Shown: piece after piece, positions 1 to 8,853 of the stretch
Position numbering within the stretch: the first letter of the stretch is position 1
Layout: every line of letters starts with the position of its first letter
From: Alphaproteobacteria bacterium
GTDB lineage: Bacteria; Pseudomonadota; Alphaproteobacteria; Micavibrionales; Micavibrionaceae
Direction of reading: 5' to 3'
Assembly: GCA_020445145.1 (NCBI GenBank)
Contig: JAGRHC010000029.1
Coordinates: forward strand, 1-64,000
Length of the DNA stretch: 64,000 nt
The notes under the pieces: model-generated
The model's database searches: none
The model's input: only the letters and a program-made list of their open reading frames with translations
What the model was told of the DNA's origin: nothing
Program-made: the position numbers and the translations under genes

Positions 1-1142
1 CCGTGGATCTGGACGGTGCAGGGGTCTTCGTTGACACTTTTTTCCAGTGCCTCGAGGAGGGCTTTTTCGTCCGATTTATCCTGCATTTTGAGGAAATCGA
101 CGGCGATGATTCCGCCGGCGTTGCGCAGGCGGATTTGCCGGGAGAGTTCTGCGGCGGCTTCGATGTTGACGGCGAGGTTTGAGCGTTTGTCGCCGCCGCG
201 GTTAATGTCGATGGCGAGCAGGGCTGCGGTGTCCTGTATGATCAGGTTTCCGCCGCCGGGGAGGATGACGTAGTCCTGAAAGAGGGCTTCGATCTGGTCG
301 ATGATGTCGCGGTATTCGAATAAGGCAAGGTCTTGTTCGCCGCCTTGAATTTCGACGGGTGTGATTTTGGGAACAAGGTCGGGGGCGTAGACGGCGCACC
401 AGTCTTCGACTTGCGTGTAGTGGTCCATGGTGACGACTTCGATGCGTTCGATGGATTTAGCGGCGTTGTCGCTCAGGATGCGCTGGATGGAGTCCGGGCC
501 GGCCATGATGAGGGCGGGGGCGCTGCCTTCGAAATAGCGGCTGACGGCTTCCCACATTTCTTTGAGGATACGGGCTTCGCGGCGCAGGATATCGGTTTGG
601 GTGTCGGCGGCGGAGGCACGCAGGATAAAGCCATGCATGTCCTTGATCGCGTCGATCATTTTTTCGAGGCGGTTGCGCAAGGGTTTTCCCTTGATACGCC
701 CGGACAGGCGGTTGTCGTTGCCCATGGGGCAGAAAATCAGGTAGCGGCCCGGTAGAGTAATGTCCATGCTCATTTGGGCGGTTTTATTTTCATTGTTTTC
801 GAGTGCGCTGTGCGATTGGTAAAGGTAGGCGCTTTTGGCCTGGACGGTGACCATATCGCCGGGGGTCAGTGTTTTTCCTATGGCTTGCGTGCCGCCTTTT
901 GTCATTTTCCCGTCTTTGTCACGCGTGCGGATGTCGCGGTTGTAGAGTATGCCGGTGTTTTCGCCGTCGAGATCGAGAAAGGCTGCGTCGAGGGCTGCGT
1001 CGATGCGTTTGACTTTGGCGTAGTAAATCGATCCCCAGCGGACTTCTTCGTTGACCGGATCGATTTCAAGACCTTCCAGACGTCCTTTGTTTAGGGCTGC
1101 TGCCCAGAGGTTGCTGCTTAATTCCTCGATCAGTATGTCCAA
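1..1142 (-). CDS. Ribonuclease E/G family endoribonuclease (3' end of gene outside window)
   Basis: Endoribonuclease of the RNase E/G family, which cleaves single-stranded AU-rich RNA in rRNA maturation and mRNA decay. About 380 codons are visible and the gene runs off the left edge. I start it at a TTG (1140-1142) preceded by AGAGAACG; no ATG fits. Early residues include an S1-like segment (VRWGSIYYAKVKRI, GENTGIL). The catalytic region follows near the edge: AIDINRGG and GGIIAVDFLKM hold the two aspartates that bind the metal in E. coli RNase E (D303 and D346), and the familiar EDPCTVQIHG comes right at the edge. The short N-terminus resembles RNase G, but the missing C-terminus prevents choosing between rne and rng. 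It lies 38 bp downstream of maf on the same strand, a usual alphaproteobacterial arrangement. Confidence 0.9.
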   Translation of the reverse strand, partial: MDILIEELSSNLWAAALNKGRLEGLEIDPVNEEVRWGSIYYAKVKRIDAALDAAFLDLDGENTGILYNRDIRTRDKDGKMTKGGTQAIGKTLTPGDMVTVQAKSAYLYQSHSALENNENKTAQMSMDITLPGRYLIFCPMGNDNRLSGRIKGKPLRNRLEKMIDAIKDMHGFILRASAADTQTDILRREARILKEMWEAVSRYFEGSAPALIMAGPDSIQRILSDNAAKSIERIEVVTMDHYTQVEDWCAVYAPDLVPKITPVEIQGGEQDLALFEYRDIIDQIEALFQDYVILPGGGNLIIQDTAALLAIDINRGGDKRSNLAVNIEAAAELSRQIRLRNAGGIIAVDFLKMQDKSDEKALLEALEKSVNEDPCTVQIH

Positions 1143-1180
1143 GACGTTCTCTTTTTGTCTGTTGTTTGGCTTGGGGCCGC

Positions 1181-1789
1181 TTATTTGAAGAAGCCGTTTC
1201 CCTGCATCAGTTGCATTGTATCATAAAGTGAGAGGCCGACGACATTGGAATAGGAGCCTTGCAGGAAAGAAATATAGGCGGCGGCGTAACCTTGAATGGC
1301 GTAGCCTCCGGCCTTGCCTTCCCATTCGCCGTTTTTGATGTAGGTCTCGATTTCCTCAGTGGTCAGACGTTTGAATTTGACTGTGGTGTCGCACAGACGT
1401 GTGCGGGTTTTTCCATCGGGGGTTAGCAGGCAGATGCCGCCGTAGACGTGATGGGTGCGGCCTGAGAGTCTGGCGAGGCAGTCTTTTGCTTGCTCTTCAG
1501 TTTCAGCCTTGGGGAGAATGCGGCGGCCACAGGCGACGACGGTGTCTGCGGCGAGGATATAGGCGTCTTTGTATTTTTCCTGAATGGCGCAGGCTTTCTG
1601 GGTGGCGAGGCGTAGGGCCAGATCGCGGGGGAGTTCATTTTTATGGGGCGTTTCGTCGATGTCTGCGGGGGCGACCTGAGACGGCGTGATTCCGATTTGC
1701 GCGAGGAGATCGAGGCGCCTTGGGGAGGCTGAGGCGAGGATCAGTAGATGTGCGTTTTCTGTTTTATTGATGCTTTTGCCTGTTGTCAT
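1181..1789 (-). CDS. maf: Maf-family nucleoside triphosphate pyrophosphatase
   Basis: Septum formation inhibitor Maf / house-cleaning NTP pyrophosphatase, which hydrolyses non-canonical or modified nucleoside triphosphates to monophosphates in the cytoplasm. The 202-residue protein has the family P-loop-like signature LASASPRRLDLL near residue 17, the ILAADTVV motif with its conserved aspartate around residue 80, and the later EIETYIKNGEWEGKAGGYAIQG segment (positions ~150-170, shown here in part) typical of Maf. Length is normal. It lies between infA (29 bp upstream) and RNase E/G, so the genes are probably co-transcribed. Which Maf subfamily (dTTP/UTP or m7GTP) is not decided by what I can see. 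Confidence 0.95.
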   Translation of the reverse strand: MTTGKSINKTENAHLLILASASPRRLDLLAQIGITPSQVAPADIDETPHKNELPRDLALRLATQKACAIQEKYKDAYILAADTVVACGRRILPKAETEEQAKDCLARLSGRTHHVYGGICLLTPDGKTRTRLCDTTVKFKRLTTEEIETYIKNGEWEGKAGGYAIQGYAAAYISFLQGSYSNVVGLSLYDTMQLMQGNGFFK

Positions 1790-1818
1790 CTCGTACGCTA
1801 ACCGATCGGCTTTGGACC

Positions 1819-2037
1819 TTATTTCTCGCGGTAGATGATCCGGCCTTTGGTCAGGTCGTAGGGGGTCATTTCGACAATGACGGAGTCGCCTTGGAGGACG
1901 CGGATACGGGCTTTGCGCATTTTGCCTGCGGTGTGTGCCAGAATCTCGTGGTCGTTTTCCAGCTTTACCCGGAACATTGCGTTGGGAAGGACTTCGGTGA
2001 CGACGCCTTTGAATTCAATTAGATCTTCTTTTGCCAT
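1819..2037 (-). CDS. infA: Translation initiation factor IF-1
   Basis: A 72-residue S1/OB-fold protein that binds the ribosomal A site during initiation. It begins [20 protein letters not shown] and contains the IF-1 core [18 protein letters not shown] and [15 protein letters not shown], ending GRIIYREK. This is essentially full family consensus and the standard length. It stands between the UPF0262 gene and maf, all on the minus strand, as in many alphaproteobacteria. Confidence 0.98.
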   Translation of the reverse strand: MAKEDLIEFKGVVTEVLPNAMFRVKLENDHEILAHTAGKMRKARIRVLQGDSVIVEMTPYDLTKGRIIYREK

Positions 2038-2131
2038 TACTTTTCTTTGCTTTGGTTTGGTCTTTCAAACAAGTTTTTCAGTTGTATAACGGCTGCGGGG
2101 AATAATGCAACGGTTTTTACTTATCGTATAT

Positions 2132-2638
2132 TTACTGTCCTTCGTGGCGCCAGACGAGCGGGGTGCCGGTGTGCAGGACGCAAATCAGGGTGAAGAGGCG
2201 GCGGGCGGTGTCCTGATCCATTTTGATCTTTTCGGACAGGCGTTCCATCAGGAGGCCTGCGCCTTCGTTGTGGAGGCCGCGGCGGCCCATGTCTATGGCT
2301 TCGATGCGCGATGGTTTGCCGTCGATCAGTGCTTCTTCGTAGCTGCGCATGATCAGGAAATAGTCTTTGATGATGCTGCGGTAGGGTTTGAGGGACAGGA
2401 CGAGCATCGGGAGGTCTTGCCCGATCTTGTTGGTGATTCGAAAAACCAGCCGGTTGTCTTCGATGGAAAGGGTCAGGGCGTAGGGGCCAGAGGGGTCTTT
2501 TGCTGGCTGGAAGAAGCTGTCTTTGCGCAGGTCGTGCAGGGCGGTTTCGCGGTCACGCTGGATGAGGTGGGTCGGGCAGAGGTTGTCGGGTTCAATCAGG
2601 GTCAGGGTGGCTATTCTGCTTTGGGGGGCCGATTCCAT
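2132..2638 (-). CDS. UPF0262 family protein
   Basis: A 168-residue protein of the uncharacterised UPF0262 family, found mostly in alphaproteobacteria. Recognisable pieces are the early RDRETALHDLRKDSFF, the central YALTLSIEDNRLVFRI, and the later RSYEEALIDGKPSRIEAIDMGRRG (about residues 110-133, quoted in part). The function is unknown. Its ATG is only 2 bp after the hisG stop codon, so the two are almost certainly translated from one mRNA; linkage with hisG, infA and murA recurs in the class. Confidence 0.9.
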   Translation of the reverse strand: MESAPQSRIATLTLIEPDNLCPTHLIQRDRETALHDLRKDSFFQPAKDPSGPYALTLSIEDNRLVFRITNKIGQDLPMLVLSLKPYRSIIKDYFLIMRSYEEALIDGKPSRIEAIDMGRRGLHNEGAGLLMERLSEKIKMDQDTARRLFTLICVLHTGTPLVWRHEGQ

Positions 2639-2640
2639 TT

Positions 2641-3318
2641 TCAGGCTGCGTTTCTGGAGGCGCTGGCGGTGCGGAATTTTTCAATCCATGCGTTGATTTG
2701 TTCGGGCATGGTTTTAATGGCGCTGCGGTTGACGATGAGTCGGGAGGAGACGTCGAGGATTTTTTCGACTTCGGCCATCTGGTTTGCTTTGAGGGTGCTT
2801 CCGGTGGATACAAGGTCGACGATGCGGCGGGCCAAGCCTAGCATAGGAGCGATTTCCATGGCGCCGTTCAGTTTGATGCATTCGGCCTGTACACCGCGGC
2901 GGGCGAAATGGCGGGCGGTGAGGCTCGGGTATTTGGTTGCGATGCGGATATGACTCCAGCGCGCCGGGTCTTCGGTTTTTGCGTCTTCTTCGGGCATAGC
3001 GACGGACAGGCGGCATTTGCCGATGCCAAGGTCGAGGGGTGCATAAATTTCGCTGTAGTCGAATTCTTCGAGGGCGTCGCTGCCGACTACGCCGAGATGC
3101 GCGCCGCCGTAGGCGACGAAGGTAGCGACGTCAAAGGCGCGGACGCGGATGATATCGAGGCCGGGGTGGTTTGTTGAAAAGCGCAGTTTACGGCTATTGT
3201 CGTCCGAGAAGTCCGGCTCGGGAATAATGTCGCAGGCCTGCAGGAGCGGCATCAGCTCTTTGAGGATGCGGCCCTTGGGCACGGCGAGGATCAGGTTTTG
3301 CTCTGTTTGCGCACTCAT
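2641..3318 (-). CDS. hisG: ATP phosphoribosyltransferase, short form (HisG)
   Basis: First enzyme of histidine biosynthesis: condenses ATP with PRPP. At 225 residues this is the short form without the C-terminal regulatory domain, and short HisG normally works as a hetero-octamer with HisZ. No hisZ is visible in the window. The N-terminus has [16 protein letters not shown]. The PRPP-binding loop is [12 protein letters not shown] near residue 170. I use the ATG at 3318 (MSAQTEQNL); a longer in-frame start at a TTG (3354) adds 12 residues unlike the family. The stop is 2 bp from the UPF0262 start. Histidine feedback may act through HisZ, but this is family knowledge only. Confidence 0.95.
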   Translation of the reverse strand: MSAQTEQNLILAVPKGRILKELMPLLQACDIIPEPDFSDDNSRKLRFSTNHPGLDIIRVRAFDVATFVAYGGAHLGVVGSDALEEFDYSEIYAPLDLGIGKCRLSVAMPEEDAKTEDPARWSHIRIATKYPSLTARHFARRGVQAECIKLNGAMEIAPMLGLARRIVDLVSTGSTLKANQMAEVEKILDVSSRLIVNRSAIKTMPEQINAWIEKFRTASASRNAA

Positions 3319-3371
3319 GGCTTTTGTGTAGCCTATAATGGTGCGACGCGGCAAGAGGGGAATTTTATGGG

Positions 3372-4292
3372 TTATGTTGGTTCGGTGTCAGGGAGTATCG
3401 TGGGTACGACTGATAGGTGCGATCGGGTTTGAGGCTTTTCTTGCTGTCTGGTGCAAAAGGATTTGTAAAGCTTTCTCATGTCCTCTAATTGGTTGTCTAT
3501 ATGTTGGTGGAGTTGAGTTTGGACTTCTTCGAAGTGTGACGGAAGCCATGCTTCTTCAAACCTTTGGGCTCGGAGCATGTGGGGTTCATCTATTATTCCG
3601 TCTTTTCTTTTTGCTTCTTCTTTGAATGCCAGTAGTGTGTTTTGCATCAAGCTTGCAAATGTTGCCAGGGATAAGAGTTTTGCCTCTGGGTTGTCACAGG
3701 CTTCGTAATGGGTTTGTGCTACCATGTAATCTTTGTGAAGTGCACATACTTGTGGGTCAATTATTTCTTCTACGGCGACGCCTTTGGCTCTTGTCCTTTC
3801 AATGGCTTCTCCGGCAAGGGCTGTGGCGTAAAGGATCGGTGGGATTTTATCGCTGTTTGGTGTCGGGTATGATTCAAGAAAATTTTTTCCGAATTTTTTT
3901 ATTAAAGATGGGGTATGAAATTTTGTTGTTATGCTTTCTGCGATCTCTCTGTATTTGTCTGGCGTTTTTTCAAGATCTTTTTGTTCTGCGAGGTGAATGA
4001 TCAGCATGAGAAATGCGTTTTTTATGGAATCGTAGGGCGTGCCCAGGCTTTTTGCATATTTTTTTCCTATGTCTTCTACCCATTCTGGATCTATTCCAGA
4101 GAGCATTTTTGAAAGCTCATTGCCTTTTCGGCGCTGCGCAAATGCGTAGGTGACGCTGTCGGGGTTTGGCTTAGAAGCCGGCTTAGGATCCGGGATTCCG
4201 GCCGCTTCCGAAAACGCTTGAGGTATATCTGGTGCGCGCGAGAATATATTATATATTTTACCGCCCTCACGTGGTGGCTTGCTCTCGCTCAT
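3372..4292 (-). CDS. Hypothetical protein, 306 aa
   Basis: I do not recognise this protein. It is soluble-looking, charged and largely helical, with a low-complexity proline- and serine-rich N-terminus (about 50 residues). Helices after that are rich in Lys and Glu, for example around [10 protein letters not shown] (residue ~230). There is no signal peptide or membrane segment. It lies between murA and hisG on the same strand, 53 bp before hisG's start, but base composition is more AT-rich than either neighbour, with long T-runs on the plus strand near 3900-4000. That may mark a lineage-specific gene inserted in an otherwise conserved run. Confidence 0.7.
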   Translation of the reverse strand: MSESKPPREGGKIYNIFSRAPDIPQAFSEAAGIPDPKPASKPNPDSVTYAFAQRRKGNELSKMLSGIDPEWVEDIGKKYAKSLGTPYDSIKNAFLMLIIHLAEQKDLEKTPDKYREIAESITTKFHTPSLIKKFGKNFLESYPTPNSDKIPPILYATALAGEAIERTRAKGVAVEEIIDPQVCALHKDYMVAQTHYEACDNPEAKLLSLATFASLMQNTLLAFKEEAKRKDGIIDEPHMLRAQRFEEAWLPSHFEEVQTQLHQHIDNQLEDMRKLYKSFCTRQQEKPQTRSHLSVVPTILPDTEPT

Positions 4293-4423
4293 CTCTTGTC
4301 CCTGTATATTTTTATTATTAATTTTATTTTATATAAGGTTCACGCATACCATGATATGGGAAGTGGCGTCCAGCGTTTTGTGTGCGCTGGCGCTTTATGG
4401 TTTTTTACAGGACATTTCAAGGG

Positions 4424-5824
4424 TTATTCGCCGCCGATGCGTTCGATCTGGGCGCCGGCGTTGCTCAGTTTGCCGACGATGTTTTCGTAGCCACGCTCGA
4501 GGTGGTAGATGCGATTGACGATGGTGTCACCTTCGGCCACAAGCCCGGCGAGGACGAGGGCAACGCTCGCGCGCAGGTCGGTGGCCATGACTTCGGCGCC
4601 TTTGAGTTTTTCAACGCCGCGGACGATGGCGGAGTTGCCCTGAACGGTGATGTCTGCACCCATGCGGCAGAGTTCGGGGACGTGCATGAAACGGTTTTCG
4701 AAGATGGTTTCGGTGACGAGGCCTGCTCCCTGCGCGATGGTGAGCATGGACATGAACTGGGCCTGAAGGTCGGTCGGGAAGCCGGGGTAGGGCTCGGTCA
4801 TGATGTCGCATCCCTTGATGCGCCGGCTCGGGTCACGGTGGACGATGATGTCACGGCCATCCTGTTCGACTTCTATTCCGGCTTGGGAGAGGTGGCCGAG
4901 GGCTGCGCTCAGGTGTTCGATGCGGGCGTTTTCAAGGCGCACGGTGCCGCCTGTCATACCGGCGGCGATGATGTAGGTTCCTGCCTCGATGCGGTCGGGC
5001 AGGATTTCATGATGTGCTTTGCCCAAGGGCGAGCTGACGCCTTCGATACGGATGGTTTCTGTGCCAAGGCCGCTGATTTTTGCGCCCATTTTGATGAGGC
5101 ATTCGCCGAGATCGATAATCTCCGGCTCGCGGGCGGCGTTGGCGAGGACTGTTTCGCCCTTGGCCAGTGTGGCGGCCATCATCAGATTTTCGGTTGCGCC
5201 GACGGAGACTTTGGGGAAGAGGATCTTTGCGCCTTGCAGGCCTTCTGCGGGGGCTTGGGCGTTGATGTAGCCCTCTTCGAGGGTGATGGTCGCGCCCATT
5301 TCCTCCAGACCTTTGATGTGTAGGTCTACGGGGCGTGTGCCGATGGCGCAGCCGCCGGGCAGGGAGACTTTGGCGTGGCCGAAACGTGCGAGAAGGGGGC
5401 CGAGGACGAGGATCGAGGTGCGCATCTTGCGGACGAGATCGTACGGGGCGACGGTGTTTTCTACGTTTGAGGCGTTGATCGCCATCAGGCTGCCTTCGCG
5501 CTTGATGGCGCAGCCCAGGAATTGCATCAGGTCGGTTTGGGACTGGATGTCGCGCAGAGCGTTCGGGGCATTTTCGAAATAGATCGAGCGGTCGGAGAGC
5601 AGGGCGGCGCACATGAGTTTCAGGGCTGCGTTTTTCGCGCCGCTGACCGGGATATTGCCATAGAGAGGCACGCCGCCGGTTACCTTGATTTTGTCCAGTG
5701 AGGACGACTTTGGCGCGGGCGCGTGGGCCGTCCCTGTTTTACTGCTCAGGGCCTTAAAGTCTGGGAAGTGTGACTCCGCGCTGTCCCATGTATTTTCCGG
5801 AGCGGTCGGCGTAGCTTGTTTCAC
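4424..5824 (-). CDS. murA: UDP-N-acetylglucosamine 1-carboxyvinyltransferase (MurA)
   Basis: First committed enzyme of peptidoglycan synthesis; transfers enolpyruvate from PEP to UDP-GlcNAc. Signature pieces are [21 protein letters not shown] (about residues 44-64, shown in part), [12 protein letters not shown], and the active-site loop [18 protein letters not shown] with the catalytic cysteine (fosfomycin target) present. The usual MurA begins near the DKI sequence, but no ATG, GTG or TTG lies there. The best start is GTG at 5824, which has AAGGAAG 8 bp upstream. It gives a 43-residue extra N-terminus rich in Ala, Pro and Ser and makes the gene overlap the end of dcd by 71 bp. An ATG at 5875 is also in frame but lacks a good ribosome binding site. 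Confidence 0.95.
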   Translation of the reverse strand: MKQATPTAPENTWDSAESHFPDFKALSSKTGTAHAPAPKSSSLDKIKVTGGVPLYGNIPVSGAKNAALKLMCAALLSDRSIYFENAPNALRDIQSQTDLMQFLGCAIKREGSLMAINASNVENTVAPYDLVRKMRTSILVLGPLLARFGHAKVSLPGGCAIGTRPVDLHIKGLEEMGATITLEEGYINAQAPAEGLQGAKILFPKVSVGATENLMMAATLAKGETVLANAAREPEIIDLGECLIKMGAKISGLGTETIRIEGVSSPLGKAHHEILPDRIEAGTYIIAAGMTGGTVRLENARIEHLSAALGHLSQAGIEVEQDGRDIIVHRDPSRRIKGCDIMTEPYPGFPTDLQAQFMSMLTIAQGAGLVTETIFENRFMHVPELCRMGADITVQGNSAIVRGVEKLKGAEVMATDLRASVALVLAGLVAEGDTIVNRIYHLERGYENIVGKLSNAGAQIERIGGE

Positions 5825-6365
5825 AGGGTTTGCTTCCTTTAAAAAATAAAAACTGCGCGATGCCTTCATTGGCATAGACGCGTGCGGGCAGGGGGGTTGT
5901 GTTGGAAATCTCCAGCGTTACATGGCCTTCCCAGCCCGGCTCCAGCGGTGTGACGTTTACGATGAGGCCGCAGCGGGCGTAGGTGCTTTTGCCGAGGCAG
6001 ACAACCAGCACATCGCGCGGGATGCGGAAATATTCAACCGTGTGCGTCAGCACGAAACTGTTGGGAGGTATTACGCAAATATCGGTCTTCCTGTCAACAA
6101 AACTTTGATCCGAGAAGTTCTTGGGATCGACGAGCGCGTTGTCGACATTGGTAAAGATTTTGAAGTCTTCTGAACATCTTGCATCGTATCCGTAGGAGGA
6201 CAGGCCGTAAGAAATCGCTCCGTCCCGTTTTTGTTTTTCAACGAAAGGTTCGATCATGCCCTGATTTTGGGCTAGTTCCCGGATCTGGTGGTCGGCGAGA
6301 ATGCCGGGGGCATCTGTTGAAAAGCCGGGTTGGTTGTTTTGTGGCGTTTTCAGAAGTTGTGACAT
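5754..6365 (-). CDS. dcd: dCTP deaminase
   Basis: Deaminates dCTP to dUTP, the main route to dUMP for thymidylate synthesis. The 203-residue protein has [18 protein letters not shown] (about residues 53-70), then [20 protein letters not shown] and [20 protein letters not shown]. These contain the family arginine/serine and catalytic glutamate. The C-terminus [13 protein letters not shown] is typical. It begins 3 bp after the stop of a small basic protein gene and ends inside the 5' part of murA, so the three genes are probably one transcript with translational coupling. Confidence 0.96.
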   Translation of the reverse strand: MSQLLKTPQNNQPGFSTDAPGILADHQIRELAQNQGMIEPFVEKQKRDGAISYGLSSYGYDARCSEDFKIFTNVDNALVDPKNFSDQSFVDRKTDICVIPPNSFVLTHTVEYFRIPRDVLVVCLGKSTYARCGLIVNVTPLEPGWEGHVTLEISNTTPLPARVYANEGIAQFLFFKGSKPCETSYADRSGKYMGQRGVTLPRL

Positions 6366-6368
6366 AGG

Positions 6369-6506
6369 CTATTTACTCTCTTTTCGTTCTTTTTTAGTCT
6401 CGGGTTTATCCGTTGTGCCGGCACGCGGCGCTGATTTACGGCGTTTCAGGTTTTCGCGCAGGGCTGCCGCACGCTTACTCTGTTTTTCTTCTTTTCCAGA
6501 GGCCAT
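6369..6506 (-). CDS. Small basic protein, 45 aa
   Basis: A short reading frame (ATG at 6506, TAG at 6369-6371) beginning MASGKEEKQSKRAAALRENL and continuing KRRKSAPRAG, ending TKKERKESK. It is extremely rich in Lys, Arg and Glu with no hydrophobic core. Short proteins with a similar AALRENLKRRK core are common in alphaproteobacteria and are usually annotated hypothetical; that resemblance is from memory. It ends 3 bp before the dcd ATG, and its last codons hold the GAGAG that probably serves as the dcd ribosome binding site. Role unknown; RNA or ribosome binding would suit the charge but is a guess. Confidence 0.6.
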   Translation of the reverse strand: MASGKEEKQSKRAAALRENLKRRKSAPRAGTTDKPETKKERKESK

Positions 6507-6682
6507 TTTTACATACTTTCTCGTCGACGATTCTTTAATTATGCATAACTTTTAGAGAGAGGTAAGGGGATTCTCTCTCTTATAGAAGATTTTTTGGGGA
6601 AATTTCTTTTTTAGAAAACACGGTCTTTTTATGTTACTTTTACTTGTGTGTTTTTAATCTTTATTGGGGAGTCCTTTAAAAA

Positions 6683-8395
6683 GTGCTGCAATTTTCTGAT
6701 TTTTCTAAAAGTCATGTTATGAAAGCCATGATTGATGCGATGAGTAAGTCGCAGGCCGTCATCGAATTTAATATGGATGGTATTATTCTTGATGCAAATA
6801 AAAATTTTCTGAAAGCAATGGGGTATTCTCTGGATGAGATCAGGGGTAAACACCATAGTATGTTTGTTAGTTCATCTTATGCCGGTAGCCCGGAGTATCA
6901 GGATTTTTGGTCGAAGCTTAATCAAGGTGAATTTTTTGCTGCTGAGTATCAGCGTTTTGGTGAGGGTGGCAAGGAGGTCTGGATTCAGGCCAGTTATAAC
7001 CCTGTTTTTGACGGGCGCGGGAAGCCATTTAAGGTGGTCAAGTTTGCGACGGATATTACGGCGCAAAAGCTTCGGAATGCTTATTATGAGGGACAGATTG
7101 AGGCGATCGGGAAATCACAGGCTGTGATTGAGTTTGAGATTGATGGGACGATTGTCACGGCAAATCCCAATTTTTTAGGCGCTATGGGTTATACGCTTGA
7201 AGAAATTCAGGGTAAGCATCACAGTATGTTTGTTGATCCTGCTTATGCAAAGAGCTCCGAGTACAAAGACTTTTGGGTAAAGCTTGGTCGAGGTGAATTT
7301 TTTTCTGCCGAGTATCAGCGTTTTGGCAAGGGTGGCAAGGAGGTCTGGATACAGGCTAGTTACAACCCTATTCTTGATTTGAATGGGAAGCCCTTCAAGG
7401 TTGTGAAATTTGCGACAGATATTACGGCGCAGAAACTCCGAAATGCTTATTATGAAGGACAGATTGAGGCCATCGGGAAATCTCAGGCTGTGATCGAGTT
7501 TGAAACAGACGGAACGATTGTTACGGCGAATGCTAATTTTCTTGGGGCAGTCGGGTATTCTCTGGATGAAATTCGTGGGAAGCATCATAGTATGTTTGTT
7601 GATCCGTCCTATGCGCAGAGCCCTGAATACAAAGACTTTTGGGCAAAGCTTGGGCGGGGAGAATTTGTTTCAGATGAATTTCAGCGCTTTGGTAAGGGCG
7701 GTAAGGAAGTCTGGATACATGCCAGTTATAACCCTATTTTCGATATGAACGGCAAGCCGTTTAAAGTTGTTAAATTTGCGATGGATATTACGGACGTCAT
7801 GCATGTTCGTAAGGATGCCGGCATTCAGAGTGAGTCAGTTAGCGCGAATATTCAGACCGTTAGCAGCGCTACGCAGGAAATGCTCTCTTCTGTGCAAGAG
7901 ATTAGCCAGAGCATGTCCCTTTCACAGAAACTGGTTGATGGTATTATCTTAAAAAATGAGAATGCTGAGAAAATTACGGCGAAGCTCCATGAAAGTATCA
8001 GTTCGATGGAAGGGATTGTTTCTTTGATCCGTGATATTTCTGAGCAGGTCAATCTTCTTGCTCTTAATGCGACGATTGAGGCGGCAAGGGCCGGGGATGC
8101 CGGAAAAGGTTTTGCCGTTGTTGCCGGCGAGGTGAAGTCTCTTGCCAATGAGACCTCCAAGGCAACGGATCAGATTACTCAGGAAATTTGTTCTGTTCAG
8201 AGCGTAGCAAATGAGGTGGTTTCCAGTAGTCAGGATGTCGCATCGTCAACGAATGAGGTAGGCGAGCATATCAATTCAATTGCTGCGGCTATTGAAGAGC
8301 AAACCGTGGTGACGAATGAAATCTCTTCAAATATGATGAGCATTAGTGACGGTGTTCATCGCTTGGATGAGTGTATCAAGAAAATAGCTTCCTAG
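6683..8395 (+). CDS. Soluble methyl-accepting chemotaxis protein with three PAS domains
   Basis: Chemoreceptor that would control CheA kinase from the cytoplasm. No membrane segment or HAMP domain is visible. Three PAS domains of about 122 residues follow one another from residue ~22; each opens KSQAVIEF, contains GKHHSMFV and GGKEVWI.ASYNP, and closes [13 protein letters not shown]. The C-terminal ~190 residues are an MCP signalling domain with the hairpin-tip sequence [22 protein letters not shown] domains with this arrangement often sense redox state or oxygen through FAD or haem (compare Aer and the Agrobacterium/Caulobacter soluble receptors); the ligand is not evident here. The GTG at 6683 has GGGGAG upstream; an ATG at 6719 is an alternative. 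Its 3' end is ~95 bp from the disrupted tRNA gene. Confidence 0.93.
   Translation: MLQFSDFSKSHVMKAMIDAMSKSQAVIEFNMDGIILDANKNFLKAMGYSLDEIRGKHHSMFVSSSYAGSPEYQDFWSKLNQGEFFAAEYQRFGEGGKEVWIQASYNPVFDGRGKPFKVVKFATDITAQKLRNAYYEGQIEAIGKSQAVIEFEIDGTIVTANPNFLGAMGYTLEEIQGKHHSMFVDPAYAKSSEYKDFWVKLGRGEFFSAEYQRFGKGGKEVWIQASYNPILDLNGKPFKVVKFATDITAQKLRNAYYEGQIEAIGKSQAVIEFETDGTIVTANANFLGAVGYSLDEIRGKHHSMFVDPSYAQSPEYKDFWAKLGRGEFVSDEFQRFGKGGKEVWIHASYNPIFDMNGKPFKVVKFAMDITDVMHVRKDAGIQSESVSANIQTVSSATQEMLSSVQEISQSMSLSQKLVDGIILKNENAEKITAKLHESISSMEGIVSLIRDISEQVNLLALNATIEAARAGDAGKGFAVVAGEVKSLANETSKATDQITQEICSVQSVANEVVSSSQDVASSTNEVGEHINSIAAAIEEQTVVTNEISSNMMSISDGVHRLDECIKKIAS
6747..7796 (+). repeat. Three tandem 366-bp PAS-encoding repeats
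   Basis: Units begin near 6747, 7113 and 7479, each starting in the codons for KSQAVIEF. Units two and three are most alike, including the linker [19 protein letters not shown], which joins unit 1 to 2 and 2 to 3. The sequence similarity at DNA level implies recent duplication or gene conversion, and the array could change copy number by recombination. Confidence 0.9.
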
Positions 8396-8490
8396 ATTAT
8401 GCTGTATTGATTTATTTGTATTCGCTTAAAAAAAACGTGGTGACAGGGCGGGGATTATATTGTAGTTTCCCGCCTTGTCTTATACGGCGC

Positions 8491-8531
8491 GCTGCTATAG
8501 CTCAGCGGTAGAGCACTCCCTTGGTAAGGGA
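8491..8531 (+). pseudogene. 5' half of disrupted tRNA-Thr(GGT)
   Basis: Reads GCTGCTA (acceptor), TA, GCTC-loop-GAGC (D arm), A, CTCCC then anticodon loop TTGGTAA and GGGA. After 8531 the sequence departs from tRNA and continues into the element. The rest of the gene is found at 22616-22649. Joining the two pieces restores a perfect 75-nt tRNA with acceptor GCTGCTA/TAGCAGC, anticodon stem CTCCC/GGGAG, T stem TCGAG/CTCGA and encoded CCA. No T arm or acceptor 3' strand follows here, so this half cannot fold as a tRNA. Confidence 0.93.
8519..8531 (+). repeat. attL core, CCTTGGTAAGGGA
   Basis: Left junction repeat, identical over 13 bp to 22603-22615. It is the anticodon loop with part of both stem strands of tRNA-Thr(GGT) and is nearly a perfect inverted repeat (CCTT-GGT-AAGG), the usual symmetry of a tyrosine recombinase crossover site. 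Confidence 0.9.
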
Positions 8532-8611
8532 TTAGTCAAGTACTTTTGATTTTTCTGTATCTCTTTATTTTCTGCGCCTTTTGCCAGATTTCTTGAAATG
8601 AAGATTTTTAT

Positions 8612-8630
8612 ACCCCACTCAGACCCCACT
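8612..8630 (+). repeat. Putative integrase arm-type sites, left end
   Basis: ACCCCACT-CAG-ACCCCACT, two direct copies 11 bp apart (about one helical turn), 81 bp inside attL. The same arrangement with spacer TAA occurs at 22467-22485 inside attR and in the same orientation. Matching paired sites just inside both ends are expected for the N-terminal arm-binding domain of a lambda-like integrase, or for the excisionase. The role is inferred from position and spacing. Confidence 0.65.
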
Positions 8631-8853
8631 ATTTGAGGATAATAATTTCCTTCGTTCATACGTTAAAATTTTTTTAGCCTGTTATTTGTCGTAATGAATT
8701 TTTGAAGGGGTGGGAGGAAAAAGTGCCGGGGGGAGGATGCATTGACTATGCATCCTCAAGAAATTTTTATTGTAACTTTGAATAAATGCTTCATCAATGT
8801 CCTGAGAGTTATCGTTAGTATTGGGTGTTTGGGCAATATGAGGAAGTAGAAAA

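Noticed and set aside
333-755. Plus-strand ORF rich in Gly, Asp and Phe opposite RNase E/G
   Set aside because: It is the antisense shadow of the RNase E/G gene, whose conserved motifs are on the minus strand.
2105-2953. 282-codon plus-strand ORF across UPF0262 and hisG
   Set aside because: Opposite two well-supported genes, and no family motif is visible in it.
4382-5323. 313-codon plus-strand ORF opposite murA
   Set aside because: GC-rich antisense frame with Ala/Asp/Gly bias; murA on the minus strand is certain.
8491-8565. A complete tRNA-Thr at 8491
   Set aside because: Sequence after GGGA (8531) cannot form a variable loop, T arm or acceptor 3' strand; only the 5' half is present.
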